From an uncultured Planctomycetaceae bacterium (GTDB taxonomy: Bacteria; Planctomycetota; Planctomycetia; Pirellulales; Pirellulaceae), in NCBI GenBank assembly GCA_937904535.1, contig CALELC010000212.1, positions 1 through 16,444 on the forward strand: 16,444 nucleotides of DNA, given 5' to 3'. Positions 6,290-13,836 of this stretch are shown in pieces. The notes under the pieces are model-generated. The model saw only the letters and a program-made list of their open reading frames with translations, had not been told where the DNA came from and searched no databases. Made by a program: the position numbers and the translations under genes. Each line of letters opens with the position of its first letter. The first letter of the stretch is position 1.

Positions 6290-8125
6290 ATGATTCAGCA
6301 CGAGCGACGACAACTCCTGGAAGCGAAAATCTGGCCGCATGTGCAGACGCCGGGGCAGTATGTCGGTGGCGAGCGGAATGCGGTCGTGAAAGATCATTCG
6401 CAACTCCGCGGCAAGCTTTGCATTGGCTTCCCCGATGCCTACACGATCGGCATGAGCCATCACGGTTTGCAGGTGCTGTACTCGCTGATGAACCGCCGCA
6501 GTGACTGGTGCGCCGAGCGGGTGTTCACCCCGTGGCCCGATATGGAAGCGTTGCTGCGTAAGCACGGTGTGCCGCTCTATAGCCTGGAAACCTTCACCGC
6601 CCTGTCCGACTTCGATGTACTCGGGCTGTCGTTGCAGTATGAAATCAGTTCGCCCAACGTGCTGACGATGCTCGACTTGGGAGGGATTCCGCTGGAGGCC
6701 AAACAGCGGACCATGGCGGATCCCTTGGTCGTCGCCGGCGGCCCATGCTGCCAAAACCCCGAACCGATGGCCGAATACTTTGACGTGATGATCATCGGTG
6801 ACGGCGAACCGGCGCTGCCTGCGATCTGTGATGCCTGGTTGGCCAAGAAAGAACAAGCACTTGCTCGCGATGGCAGATTGCTTGCCGGTGCAGCAGGTCA
6901 GCGGCAGCGTGAGGAAGCGCTTGCAGAGATCGCTGCCGAACTTCCGTACGCTTACGTACCCCGGTTCTACGAGCCCGAGTACGCCGACGGCCGAATCATT
7001 GCGCTCAACCGAACACGGCCTGAAGTTCCCGAAACGATCGCTCCGGCGGTGATCAGCGACCTCGAAGCGATGCCGCTGCCCACCAAGCCGGTAGTTCCCT
7101 ACATCGAATGCGTGCACGATCGAATTGCGCTGGAAATCATGCGCGGCTGTCCGCACCTGTGCCGGTTCTGTCAAAGCACGGTGATCAAACGACCGCTACG
7201 AGTCCGCGAGGTCGAGACGATCGTGGAGGCGGCACTGGAGAGCTACCGACAGACCGGTTTCAACGAAATCAGCATTTTGTCACTCTCCAGCAGCGATTAC
7301 CCGCACTTTGAACCACTGATGCACCGCCTGCACGAAGTGTTCAAGCCGCTGGACGTCAACATCAGCGTCCCCAGCCTGCGGGTCAATGAGCAATTGCGGA
7401 CTCTGCCGCTGTTGTTGGGTAATGATCGGCGGCGGTCGATGACCCTGGCTCCGGAAGTTGCCCGCGATGACATGCGCGAGCAGATTCGCAAAAAGATCAA
7501 GAACAGCGACTTGATCGAAGGCTGCCGGGTCGCATTTCAGAACGGATTTGAGAGCGTCAAGCTGTACTTTATGTGCGGTCTGCCGGGCGAGCGGCCCGTT
7601 GACTTGGATGGAATTGTGGAACTGGCCGAACAGATTGCCACGGTGGGTAAAGAGGTCCGTGGGCGCTATCCCAAAGTCACTGCCAGCGTATCGAATTTTG
7701 TGCCCAAGGCTCACACGCCGTACCAGTGGAATGCGATGCAGAAACGCGAGTATTTCCAGTGGGCGCACAAATACCTGTGGAGCCGCCGACAAATTCGCAG
7801 CGTGAACATCAAATGTCACGACATCGAAACCAGCCTGCTCGAAGGCGTGCTCAGCCGGGGTGATCGCCGCACCGGCAAAGCCATCCGCCTGGCCTGGGAA
7901 CGCGGGGCACGGATGGATGGTTGGACGGAGCATCTCGATCCGCAGCGGTGGTGGGACGCAGTGGCCGACGCGGGAATTGATGTTCAGCAACAGGTTCACG
8001 AACCGTATCAGTTGCTCGACAAGCTGCCGTGGGATCACGTCAACGTCAAGTTTGGCCGCGGCTATCTGGAGAAAGAGCAGACCCGCGCAACGGTTCAGCT
8101 GGCTTCGATGGCCAACGCCAAATGA
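6290..8125 (+). CDS. radical SAM protein with B12-binding-like N-domain (TIGR03960-like)
   Basis: This is a 611-residue radical SAM enzyme of unknown substrate. The N-terminal part, about 20-240, resembles a cobalamin-binding-like domain; it includes IGFPDAYTIGMSHHGLQVLY, GGPCCQNPEP and the IIGDGE motif usual in this family. The radical SAM core follows with the [4Fe-4S] motif RGCPHLCRFCQ (Cys287, Cys291, Cys294). The C-terminal region has FVPKAHTPYQW and a final LPWDHVNVKFGRGYLEKE segment. These features match proteins annotated as the TIGR03960 radical SAM family, which are often fused to or followed by a DUF2344 (TIGR03936) protein. No such partner is present here. The ATG at 6290 has only a weak upstream AAG, but homology begins right after it. 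The exact family name is from memory, not a search. Confidence 0.88.
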   Translation: MIQHERRQLLEAKIWPHVQTPGQYVGGERNAVVKDHSQLRGKLCIGFPDAYTIGMSHHGLQVLYSLMNRRSDWCAERVFTPWPDMEALLRKHGVPLYSLETFTALSDFDVLGLSLQYEISSPNVLTMLDLGGIPLEAKQRTMADPLVVAGGPCCQNPEPMAEYFDVMIIGDGEPALPAICDAWLAKKEQALARDGRLLAGAAGQRQREEALAEIAAELPYAYVPRFYEPEYADGRIIALNRTRPEVPETIAPAVISDLEAMPLPTKPVVPYIECVHDRIALEIMRGCPHLCRFCQSTVIKRPLRVREVETIVEAALESYRQTGFNEISILSLSSSDYPHFEPLMHRLHEVFKPLDVNISVPSLRVNEQLRTLPLLLGNDRRRSMTLAPEVARDDMREQIRKKIKNSDLIEGCRVAFQNGFESVKLYFMCGLPGERPVDLDGIVELAEQIATVGKEVRGRYPKVTASVSNFVPKAHTPYQWNAMQKREYFQWAHKYLWSRRQIRSVNIKCHDIETSLLEGVLSRGDRRTGKAIRLAWERGARMDGWTEHLDPQRWWDAVADAGIDVQQQVHEPYQLLDKLPWDHVNVKFGRGYLEKEQTRATVQLASMANAK

Positions 8126-8348
8126 CCTAGTGGTGATGCCGGGTGGTAGGAGCAGCTTGGGTGAGATGACGAGGCTGACTTAGTTAGCTAGCCCGTCCGC
8201 AGGTTGATTGACTCTGGCCATTGCCCGTGCACCGGGTGCCTTTGCACTGGTTACAGGTGCCCAGCTCCCTGCGGGCGGGATTTCGCTCTGGCGACCAGTC
8301 CGTGAATGCCGTAGCCTAAAAGTCCACGGTAGCGCAAGAGGCAGTCAA
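8126..8348. other. spacer between the radical SAM and HhH genes
   Basis: This 223 bp spacer holds no convincing gene. The downstream frame is open back to 8208, but that extension has no family resemblance. A good ribosome binding site precedes the ATG at 8349. Several short GTGCA/TGCAC and GGTGCC repeats around 8224-8265 could fold, but no single structure stands out. No clear promoter was seen. Confidence 0.4.
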
Positions 8349-9128
8349 ATGTTACGGACATTGCAGCGGTGGCTCGGCGTGCGCAAACCGCCGGCGGCCA
8401 GCAAGCCAGCAGCGGACACAGCGGTGCTGGTGGTGCGAATTCCGACGGCACCCGCTCCTGCCGCAGCGGACCCGCTGCCGCTCGCTGCCCCTGAGCCGTC
8501 GGAGGCCACTCGACCGCCGCGGCGTGCGGTTGAACCGCCCAACTCCGACGCTGCGCCGGTTGCTGTCGCGCCAAGTGTCGCGCCCGCTCGCCCCAAAAAA
8601 ACACCTTCGTCGCCAGCCGTATCGGTTCCGCCGACGGTCGGTGAGCCCCTGCCACTTTCAGCTCTGGGGGCAATTTCCCCGCGTCTGCTGCGACGGCTTC
8701 GTCGCGCCGGTGTGCAGAGCTGCGGACAACTGCTGGCGGCCGAACCCGCTGAGCTCGTTCAGCAACTCGGCATGCCGTCGCAGACGGTAGGCCGCCTACG
8801 TCGCTATCAGCGGGCGATCGGCTTTTCACAGCGATTTACCGAGATGTCGCCCCATGAGGCGCTGATCCTGTTCGCTGCTCACCGTCGCACGGTCGCCGGG
8901 CTGGCGGCCGAGAACGCTGGAACTCTGCGACGTGATCTGCAGCGTTTGCTGCTCAGTTCCCTGGGCCAAAAACTGGCGGCGGGTCTCGCTGCTCCCGAGC
9001 TTCCGCGGGTTCGTCAGTGGATTGTGGACGCCAAAGCCATTCAGGAGCGAAAGAAGCACAGATTGCTAGCAACGGATCGCAATTCGCAGCTTCCACGGGT
9101 AGCCCCCACACGCAAGTTCACTAACTGA
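8349..9128 (+). CDS. helix-hairpin-helix (DUF4332-like) protein with Pro/Ala-rich segment
   Basis: This is a 259-residue protein of unknown function. After a short N-terminal MLRTLQRWLGVRK come about 90 residues rich in Pro and Ala (roughly 11-100), predicted to be disordered. Then follows a helical domain at 104-160, with LSALGAISPRLLRRLRRAGVQ and LLAAEPAELVQQLGMP. This resembles paired helix-hairpin-helix units as in DUF4332 and DNA-binding HhH proteins. A second helical part follows at about 164-230 and the C-terminus is basic. HhH domains usually contact DNA backbone non-specifically, but no catalytic motif is present. The start is set by AAGAGG at 8336-8341, 7 nt before the ATG. It ends 62 bp before lutA, and its stop codon lies inside the candidate lut operator. 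Confidence 0.7.
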   Translation: MLRTLQRWLGVRKPPAASKPAADTAVLVVRIPTAPAPAAADPLPLAAPEPSEATRPPRRAVEPPNSDAAPVAVAPSVAPARPKKTPSSPAVSVPPTVGEPLPLSALGAISPRLLRRLRRAGVQSCGQLLAAEPAELVQQLGMPSQTVGRLRRYQRAIGFSQRFTEMSPHEALILFAAHRRTVAGLAAENAGTLRRDLQRLLLSSLGQKLAAGLAAPELPRVRQWIVDAKAIQERKKHRLLATDRNSQLPRVAPTRKFTN

Positions 9129-9136
9129 ACTATACT
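9115..9136 (+). promoter_or_regulatory. candidate lut promoter -10 with overlapping operator-like dyad
   Basis: AGTTCA (9115-9120) and TGAACT (9126-9131) are perfect inverted arms separated by 5 bp. Their centres are 11 bp apart, about one helical turn, as expected for a dimeric HTH regulator. The right arm overlaps TATACT (9131-9136), a 5/6 match to the -10 box, about 55 bp upstream of lutA. No good -35 is seen at the right distance, which would suit an activator-dependent or repressed promoter. No regulator gene is adjacent. Confidence 0.4.
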
Positions 9137-9190
9137 AAGGCTGTCGCCAGCACCCTACGCACCCGAATTCTGTCCGGATCTGCCAGCCTG

Positions 9191-9967
9191 ATGTCCGTTG
9201 CACTCTTCGTCCCTTGCTACATTGATCAGTTCTATCCCGATGTCGCGATCGCCACGTTGGAACTGCTTGAGCGACAAGGCGTGGACGTCGTCTACCCTCA
9301 AGGGCAGACCTGTTGCGGCCAACCGATGGCGAACACAGGCTGTGCTGATCAAGCCGCTCCCGTAGCCCGCCGGCTGGTCGAGCTGTTTGCAGACTATGAC
9401 CAGGTCGTGTGCCCGTCGGGATCTTGCACGGCCATGGTTCGACACCACTACGCCGATTTTTTCGAACCGGGCGACGCCAAATACGAGAAGGTCCGCAGCT
9501 CGACGTTCGAACTCTGTGAATACCTCGTCGATGTACTCGGCGTTGGTTCGCTGGGGACTTCGTTTCCGCATCGGGTCAGCATCCACCAGAGTTGCCACGG
9601 GCTTCGCGAGTTGCGTTTGGCTCCCAGCAGCGAAACACGCTGCGGCAACGTCCCTGACAAACTGCGGCAATTGCTGCAAGGAGTAGAGGGGATCCGTTGG
9701 GCCACGCCGCAGCGGAGCGACGAGTGCTGTGGTTTCGGTGGGACGTTCGCGGTTAATGAGGCAGATGTCTCGGTTGCGATGGGACGCGATCGAATCGCCG
9801 ACCATCTCGCCGCTGGCAGTGAAGTGATTGTGGCTGGCGACATGTCGTGCCTGATGCATTTGCAAGGCTTGATCCGCCGCAGCGGGACACCGATTCAAGT
9901 GATGCATGTGGCTCAGGTGCTGATGGGCCGCCCCCTGCCTCAGCCCGCACCTCTGACTCATTCCTAG
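9191..9967 (+). CDS. lutA: L-lactate utilization protein LutA (Fe-S oxidoreductase, two CCG domains)
   Basis: LutA is the heterodisulfide-reductase-like subunit of the LutABC L-lactate oxidation complex, which converts lactate to pyruvate in the cytoplasm. The 258-residue protein has two cysteine-rich CCG domains. The first uses Cys9, Cys41-Cys42 (TCCGQPMANTG) and Cys79 (PSGSC), and the second Cys135 (HQSCHG), Cys179-Cys180 (ECCGFGGTF) and Cys220. Length and motif order match LutA/YkgE. The ATG at 9191 begins the conserved MSVALFVPCY start, but no clear ribosome binding site precedes it. It is the first gene of lutA-lutB-lutC, with 16 bp to lutB, so the three are very likely one operon. Confidence 0.93.
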   Translation: MSVALFVPCYIDQFYPDVAIATLELLERQGVDVVYPQGQTCCGQPMANTGCADQAAPVARRLVELFADYDQVVCPSGSCTAMVRHHYADFFEPGDAKYEKVRSSTFELCEYLVDVLGVGSLGTSFPHRVSIHQSCHGLRELRLAPSSETRCGNVPDKLRQLLQGVEGIRWATPQRSDECCGFGGTFAVNEADVSVAMGRDRIADHLAAGSEVIVAGDMSCLMHLQGLIRRSGTPIQVMHVAQVLMGRPLPQPAPLTHS

Positions 9968-9983
9968 GCGAAAGTTCAACCGC

Positions 9984-11495
9984 ATGTCAGCCCACTCGCC
10001 TCTGCCAATCGTCCTATCGCCTCCAGCTGCGGAGGATCGTGCCGGACACGTCAATTCGGCCGCACCATCCGCGCTCGGCCATCCGGCGATGGCGCGCGAT
10101 TTCGTCACCAATGTCCAGCGATCTCGCTGGCACGACGGTGCATTATGGTTTGTTCGCCACAAGCGGGACGTCCAGGCTTCGTCGATTCCCGAGTGGGAAT
10201 ACCTCCGGCAAATGGCGTCGAAGATCAAAACTTCGGCGATTGCCCGGTCAGCGGAATTGCTCGAACAGTTCGAGCAGAATGCTCAGCGCTTAGGCGCCGT
10301 TGTTCACTGGGCCAGCGACGCGGCGGAGCACAATCAGATCGTCTATGAGATCCTGCACCGCCACGACGTCCGACGGCTTGTGAAGAGCAAGTCGATGCTG
10401 ACCGAGGAATGCCACCTCAACGGATTTTTGGAGGAACGCGGTATCGAGGTGGTTGATACGGACCTCGGTGAACGAATCGTGCAACTGCGTGGCGAACCGC
10501 CAAGCCACATTGTGTTGCCAGCGATCCACATCAAAAAAGAGGAAGTTGGCGAGACGTTCCACAAGCATCTCGGTACCGAGGAAGGCGCAAGCGACCCACA
10601 GTACCTGGCCGAAGCCGCTCGCCAACACCTGCGGAATAAGTTTCTTCGCGCCGAAGCGGGGCTTACCGGCGTCAACTTTGCCATCGCCGAAACCGGCGGC
10701 ATCGTGGTTTGCACCAATGAGGGGAATGCGGACCTGGGCACGGCACTGCCGCCCGTGCATATCGCTTCGATGGGCCTGGAAAAGATCATTCCACGGTTAG
10801 AGGACCTCAGCGTCTTCACACGACTGCTGGCGCGGTCCGCAACCGGGCAACCGATAACGACCTACACGTCTCATTTTCACGGCCCGCGTGACGCCGCCAG
10901 TGAACTGCACATCATCATCGTGGACAATGGCCGCACTGAATTGCGGCAAAGCGAAACCTTTCGCCCGGCCCTTGGCTGCATTCGTTGTGGCGCCTGCATG
11001 AATACCTGCCCGGTGTTCCGCCGCAGCGGTGGCCACAGCTATGGCGCGACGGTGCCTGGCCCGATCGGTTCGGTGCTCAATCCGTCCAACGATAGCGTCC
11101 GTCATAAGAGCTTGCCGTACGCTTGCAGTCTGTGCGGCTCCTGTACCGACGTGTGTCCCGTCAAGATTCCGTTGCACCATCAGTTGCTGGCCTGGCGAAA
11201 AGAGTTTGGCAAACGGGGACTGTTGTCAATCGACAAGACATTGCCGATGAAAGCCGCTTCGCTGCTGTTTCGCCACCCGCGGCTCTATCGCGCAGCCGGT
11301 CGTATCGCCCGCGCGGCGATGCAGACGCTCCCACGGTTCGTGTTCGTCAACCGCTTCAATCTGTGGAGTCGCGACCGCGAATTGCCGGCGCCGCCTGAGG
11401 AGAGTTTCACTCAGTGGTACGCTCGCAGTCGCAAAGACAGCGGCAATCACGCGCAGGTGAACGCCAGCGGATACAACAAAAACCACCGAAATTAA
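9984..11495 (+). CDS. lutB: L-lactate utilization protein LutB (LUD domain, two [4Fe-4S] motifs)
   Basis: LutB is the iron-sulfur electron-transfer subunit of LutABC. The 503-residue protein has a LUD domain (VKSKSMLTEE, DLGERIVQL, PPSHIVLPAIH, NFAIAETGGIV, NEGNADLG). A ferredoxin-like region follows with two complete clusters: Cys332, Cys335, Cys338, Cys342 in CIRCGACMNTCP, and Cys381, Cys384, Cys387, Cys391 in CSLCGSCTDVCP. Both motifs carry all four cysteines. It is longer than the roughly 475 residues of Bacillus LutB because of an N-terminal Pro/Ala-rich stretch. An internal ATG at 10089 (MARDFVTNVQ) would give a standard length and is a real alternative start. Neither start has a strong ribosome binding site. 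Confidence 0.94.
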   Translation: MSAHSPLPIVLSPPAAEDRAGHVNSAAPSALGHPAMARDFVTNVQRSRWHDGALWFVRHKRDVQASSIPEWEYLRQMASKIKTSAIARSAELLEQFEQNAQRLGAVVHWASDAAEHNQIVYEILHRHDVRRLVKSKSMLTEECHLNGFLEERGIEVVDTDLGERIVQLRGEPPSHIVLPAIHIKKEEVGETFHKHLGTEEGASDPQYLAEAARQHLRNKFLRAEAGLTGVNFAIAETGGIVVCTNEGNADLGTALPPVHIASMGLEKIIPRLEDLSVFTRLLARSATGQPITTYTSHFHGPRDAASELHIIIVDNGRTELRQSETFRPALGCIRCGACMNTCPVFRRSGGHSYGATVPGPIGSVLNPSNDSVRHKSLPYACSLCGSCTDVCPVKIPLHHQLLAWRKEFGKRGLLSIDKTLPMKAASLLFRHPRLYRAAGRIARAAMQTLPRFVFVNRFNLWSRDRELPAPPEESFTQWYARSRKDSGNHAQVNASGYNKNHRN

Positions 11496-11512
11496 AAACC
11501 AGTCTTCGCAGC

Positions 11513-12136
11513 ATGATCGCGCACAGCAGCAGTCGCCAACGGATCCTCGACCGTCTTCGCAGCATCCCCATTGAGGCATCCGAAGTCGAGCCGATCGATC
11601 CTTCACGACTCGTTCGGTACGACGATCCCGTTGCGAAGTTCACCGAAATCTTGACGCTCATCGGCGGTGCCGTGCATGAGGTTGAACACCTTGGACAAGT
11701 CCGTGAAATTTTGGGGACGCTGCCGGAGTTCAACTCTGCCAGGCACATTGCGTCGCTGATCCCCGCAGCCGTCGAAGGGAACTTTCATTGTTCGCAAGTC
11801 GATGATCCTCATGCATTGGCGACACTCGATTGGGCAATTGTTCCCGGCGAGTTCGGAGTCGCCGAAAACGGGGCTGTTTGGGTACATCCAACGAATCTCA
11901 TCGAACGCACGATGCTGTTCATCACTCAACATTTGGCGGTCGTGATCTCGCGGACGGCCATGGTCACACAGATGCACGATGCCTATCAACGCCTGCGTGC
12001 CGCGGGCTTTGGCAGCCAATCCGGCTCTGACTTCGGGGTCTTCATTTGTGGGCCGAGTAAGACTGCCGATATTGAGCAGTCACTGGTCATCGGCGCGCAC
12101 GGCTGCCGTACGATGCACGTGTTCCTGACCCCTTAG
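11513..12136 (+). CDS. lutC: L-lactate utilization protein LutC (LUD domain)
   Basis: LutC is the third LutABC subunit, a LUD-domain protein required for growth on L-lactate in Bacillus. The 207-residue product has the family signatures GEFGVAENGAVWV (around 112-124) and CGPSKTADIEQSLVIGAHG (179-197), the latter the typical C-terminal SGPSxTADIE...GxHG motif. The usual Pro after GxHG is Cys here. I chose the ATG at 11513, 17 bp after the lutB stop, because the sequence from MIAHSSSRQRILDRLR is LutC-like. An upstream GTG at 11414 would overlap lutB and add a basic tail. No clear ribosome binding site is visible, which suggests translation linked to lutB. Confidence 0.93.
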   Translation: MIAHSSSRQRILDRLRSIPIEASEVEPIDPSRLVRYDDPVAKFTEILTLIGGAVHEVEHLGQVREILGTLPEFNSARHIASLIPAAVEGNFHCSQVDDPHALATLDWAIVPGEFGVAENGAVWVHPTNLIERTMLFITQHLAVVISRTAMVTQMHDAYQRLRAAGFGSQSGSDFGVFICGPSKTADIEQSLVIGAHGCRTMHVFLTP

Positions 12137-12201
12137 ATCTCGTTGACTGCATTCGCTGGCCCGGCCACTAGGCTGGCAACCGACGTCACCCAGGAAATCT
12201 T

Positions 12202-12870
12202 ATGACTCCGCCCAGTGCCGAGAAGTCGCTGCTGATCTCCGACTTCGATGGCACCGTCACCGCGCGCGATTTCTATCACTTGGTGACAGAACAGCTGTTT
12301 ACGGACGACACGCCTGATTACTGGGCGGAATATGAAGCGGGACGAGTCACCCACTTTGAAGCGTTACGCAATATCTTCCAAGCGGTTCCGGCGGGCGAAC
12401 CGAAGCTGCTGGAGTTGATTCAGCAGGCTGGGATTGAGCCCAATCTGTCGGCGGAGATCACGGCGCTGCAGGCCGCGGGCTGGGAGGTCGAGATCGTTTC
12501 GGCGGGCTGCGGCTGGTATATCCAGCAGTTGCTCCGGCAGCATCACGTGGATGTCCCAGTTTATGCTAGCCCCGGCAGCATCATCGAGGGGCGCTTGGTG
12601 ATGGAGTTACCGACCAATTCGCCTTATTTCTCTCGCGAGACCGGCATCGATAAGTCGGCTGTCGTGAAGGCGGCGTTGGCAGAGGGAAAGCGGGTGGCCT
12701 ACGCGGGCGATGGCCCAGTCGACCTCCAACCGGCGCTGCTGGTGCCACCTGAGTTGCGATTCGCCCGGAGTTCACTGGCACATTTACTACGCTCACAGGG
12801 TGAAGGTTTTTACACCTTTGAACGTTGGTCCGATATTGCCCGAGTTCTGCGAACTCAGCCGCAACTCTGA
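12202..12870 (+). CDS. HAD-family phosphatase, MtnX/phosphoserine phosphatase-like
   Basis: This 222-residue cytoplasmic phosphatase belongs to the haloacid dehalogenase superfamily. All four HAD motifs are visible: nucleophile Asp14 and acid/base Asp16 in DFDGT, Ser100 in IVSAGCGWY, Lys151 in GIDKSAVV, and Asp170 with Asp174 in YAGDGPVD. The overall pattern (early DFDGTVT, DKSAVV, GDGPVDLQPA) resembles the TIGR01489 group with MtnX and phosphoserine-phosphatase-like proteins. The substrate cannot be read from the sequence, and no methionine salvage genes are nearby. The ATG at 12202 is set by AGGAA at 12192-12196. It lies 65 bp after lutC and may be read from the lut transcript; whether it functions with lactate oxidation is unknown. 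Confidence 0.85.
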   Translation: MTPPSAEKSLLISDFDGTVTARDFYHLVTEQLFTDDTPDYWAEYEAGRVTHFEALRNIFQAVPAGEPKLLELIQQAGIEPNLSAEITALQAAGWEVEIVSAGCGWYIQQLLRQHHVDVPVYASPGSIIEGRLVMELPTNSPYFSRETGIDKSAVVKAALAEGKRVAYAGDGPVDLQPALLVPPELRFARSSLAHLLRSQGEGFYTFERWSDIARVLRTQPQL

Positions 12871-12969
12871 TTGAAAGGTTGCCGATCGTATTTTCTGAGT
12901 GTCGCAGATCTGCCCAAGCTGACATTCGGTTTTTCCGCTCATTGGCGAATAGTATTGCATCCGAACGCT

Positions 12970-13002
12970 GCTGCAATCCGGTCTCGTACCGGTGCTCGCA
13001 GC
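12970..13002 (+). terminator. two-part hairpin after the HAD phosphatase gene
   Basis: GCTGC/GCAGC (12970-12974/12998-13002) encloses CCGGT/ACCGG (12978-12982/12988-12992). The inner loop is 5 nt, with 3 and 5 unpaired bases between the stems. It lies about 100 nt after the phosphatase stop and just before the promoter at 13024. It is a plausible end of the lut/HAD unit, but no T-tract is present. Confidence 0.25.
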
Positions 13003-13023
13003 CTGGAGGAGCAGCAAAATGGG

Positions 13024-13053
13024 TTGACAAATCGGACGTTAGGCCCGTAATCT
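13024..13053 (+). promoter_or_regulatory. probable sigma70-type promoter for the small membrane ORF
   Basis: A perfect TTGACA (13024-13029) is followed after 18 bp by TAATCT (13048-13053), which keeps the key T1, A2 and T6 of the -10 box. A start near 13060 would give a leader of about 38 nt to the ATG at 13098. Confidence 0.5.
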
Positions 13054-13097
13054 GCTAATGCGTCAAAGTTCGACCAATCCATCTCAGGAACCTCAAC

Positions 13098-13448
13098 ATG
13101 GCCACATCGCGCTGTCAGGCAGTAATGCCCCGACGCAGTCGATTCGCCATGGTGCTGGCGTTCTTGCAGGTCGTCATTTTGGGATCGGCCTTAGTGCTTC
13201 CGGTCTCGCTCATCTCCGCGGCGTTGCAAAGCAACACGATTGCGGAAGAGCATGAAGAGCTCAAACCGGTTTGTCGTCAAAAGCGGACGGCGTTCCGGAG
13301 CACGGTCCTTCACCGTTGCTTTGACACTCTCCCGCACCCTTCGGCCGCAGTTTGCCGCCGATCATCTGAACGCTGTCAGCGAATGTGGATGCAGCAGCCA
13401 GAGGGGCACCGACTCGCGAATGGCTTGCTTGCGCCGCTGACATGCTGA
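13098..13448 (+). CDS. small hypothetical protein with N-terminal membrane segment
   Basis: I do not recognise this 116-residue protein. After a basic N-terminus (residues 11-15, PRRSR) lies one hydrophobic segment at about 16-43, which could be a membrane anchor or an uncleaved signal. An acidic patch (AEEHEEL) and a Cys- and Arg-rich C-terminal half follow. The start is supported by AGGAA at 13086-13090, 7 nt before the ATG, and by the promoter at 13024-13053. A hairpin begins 8 nt after the stop. The C-terminal half is less convincing than the N-terminal half. Another frame from 13240 to 13440 is also open there, so a frameshift or a different true end cannot be excluded. It is separate from both the lut genes and the SulP fusion. 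Confidence 0.5.
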   Translation: MATSRCQAVMPRRSRFAMVLAFLQVVILGSALVLPVSLISAALQSNTIAEEHEELKPVCRQKRTAFRSTVLHRCFDTLPHPSAAVCRRSSERCQRMWMQQPEGHRLANGLLAPLTC

Positions 13449-13455
13449 GCGTCGC

Positions 13456-13485
13456 TGCGGACGTCTTCTGATCTTAGACGCCGCA
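13456..13485 (+). terminator. hairpin after the small membrane ORF
   Basis: TGCGG plus CGTCT (13456-13460, 13462-13466, with A13461 bulged) pairs with AGACG plus CCGCA (13476-13485) around a 9-nt loop. This gives 10 bp starting 8 nt after the stop codon. The position suits a terminator; the following AAATTC is not a T-tract. Confidence 0.45.
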
Positions 13486-13836
13486 AATTCGCGAGATCTT
13501 GGTCGCTCTATCCGCTCGACATCGGTCCACGTAGAACCGGGTCGATTGCTTCAGTCGTCGTACCGGCCGCGAGGTCGATTCGTCGCCAGTCGGAGCCCCT
13601 ATCTTGCATTCAAACTGCTTCTCGATGTGTCTCAATCGATGTTCCCTGCGCTTTTTGCGATTGATCGCAGCGGCAGTTCATTGACGTCGTGTCGTTGTGC
13701 AGTTGGTCCACCATTGATCGTTAGATTTGCCCGCGGTGATGTAGCGCGAACTCCCTAGGCGGATGTCGTGTGGCATGAGCGAAGGCGGTCGAACGGAATC
13801 GTCACACTGGCTTCACTTCAATGGCAGTCTCCCATA
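13486..13836. other. long spacer upstream of the SulP-CA gene
   Basis: No convincing gene is present. A 70-codon frame at 13546-13758 lacks an ATG start and any recognisable feature. The clearest signal is a 14-bp dyad, TGCGAT-TG-ATCGCA, at 13656-13669, which could be a regulator site. No sigma70 promoter with good -35 and -10 boxes was found. Confidence 0.35.

Noticed and set aside
6194..7174. A 326-codon minus-strand frame opposite the radical SAM gene
   Set aside because: It is antisense to the recognisable N-terminal domain and shows no motif of its own.
9155..10228. A 357-codon minus-strand frame opposite lutA and the start of lutB
   Set aside because: lutA has two complete CCG domains in the sense frame, so this frame is a shadow.
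12143..12171. TTGACT between lutC and the HAD phosphatase gene
   Set aside because: The corresponding -10 position reads CACTAG, too poor to support a promoter.
13546..13758. A 70-codon plus-strand frame in the spacer before SulP-CA
   Set aside because: It lacks an ATG start, a ribosome binding site and any recognisable feature.
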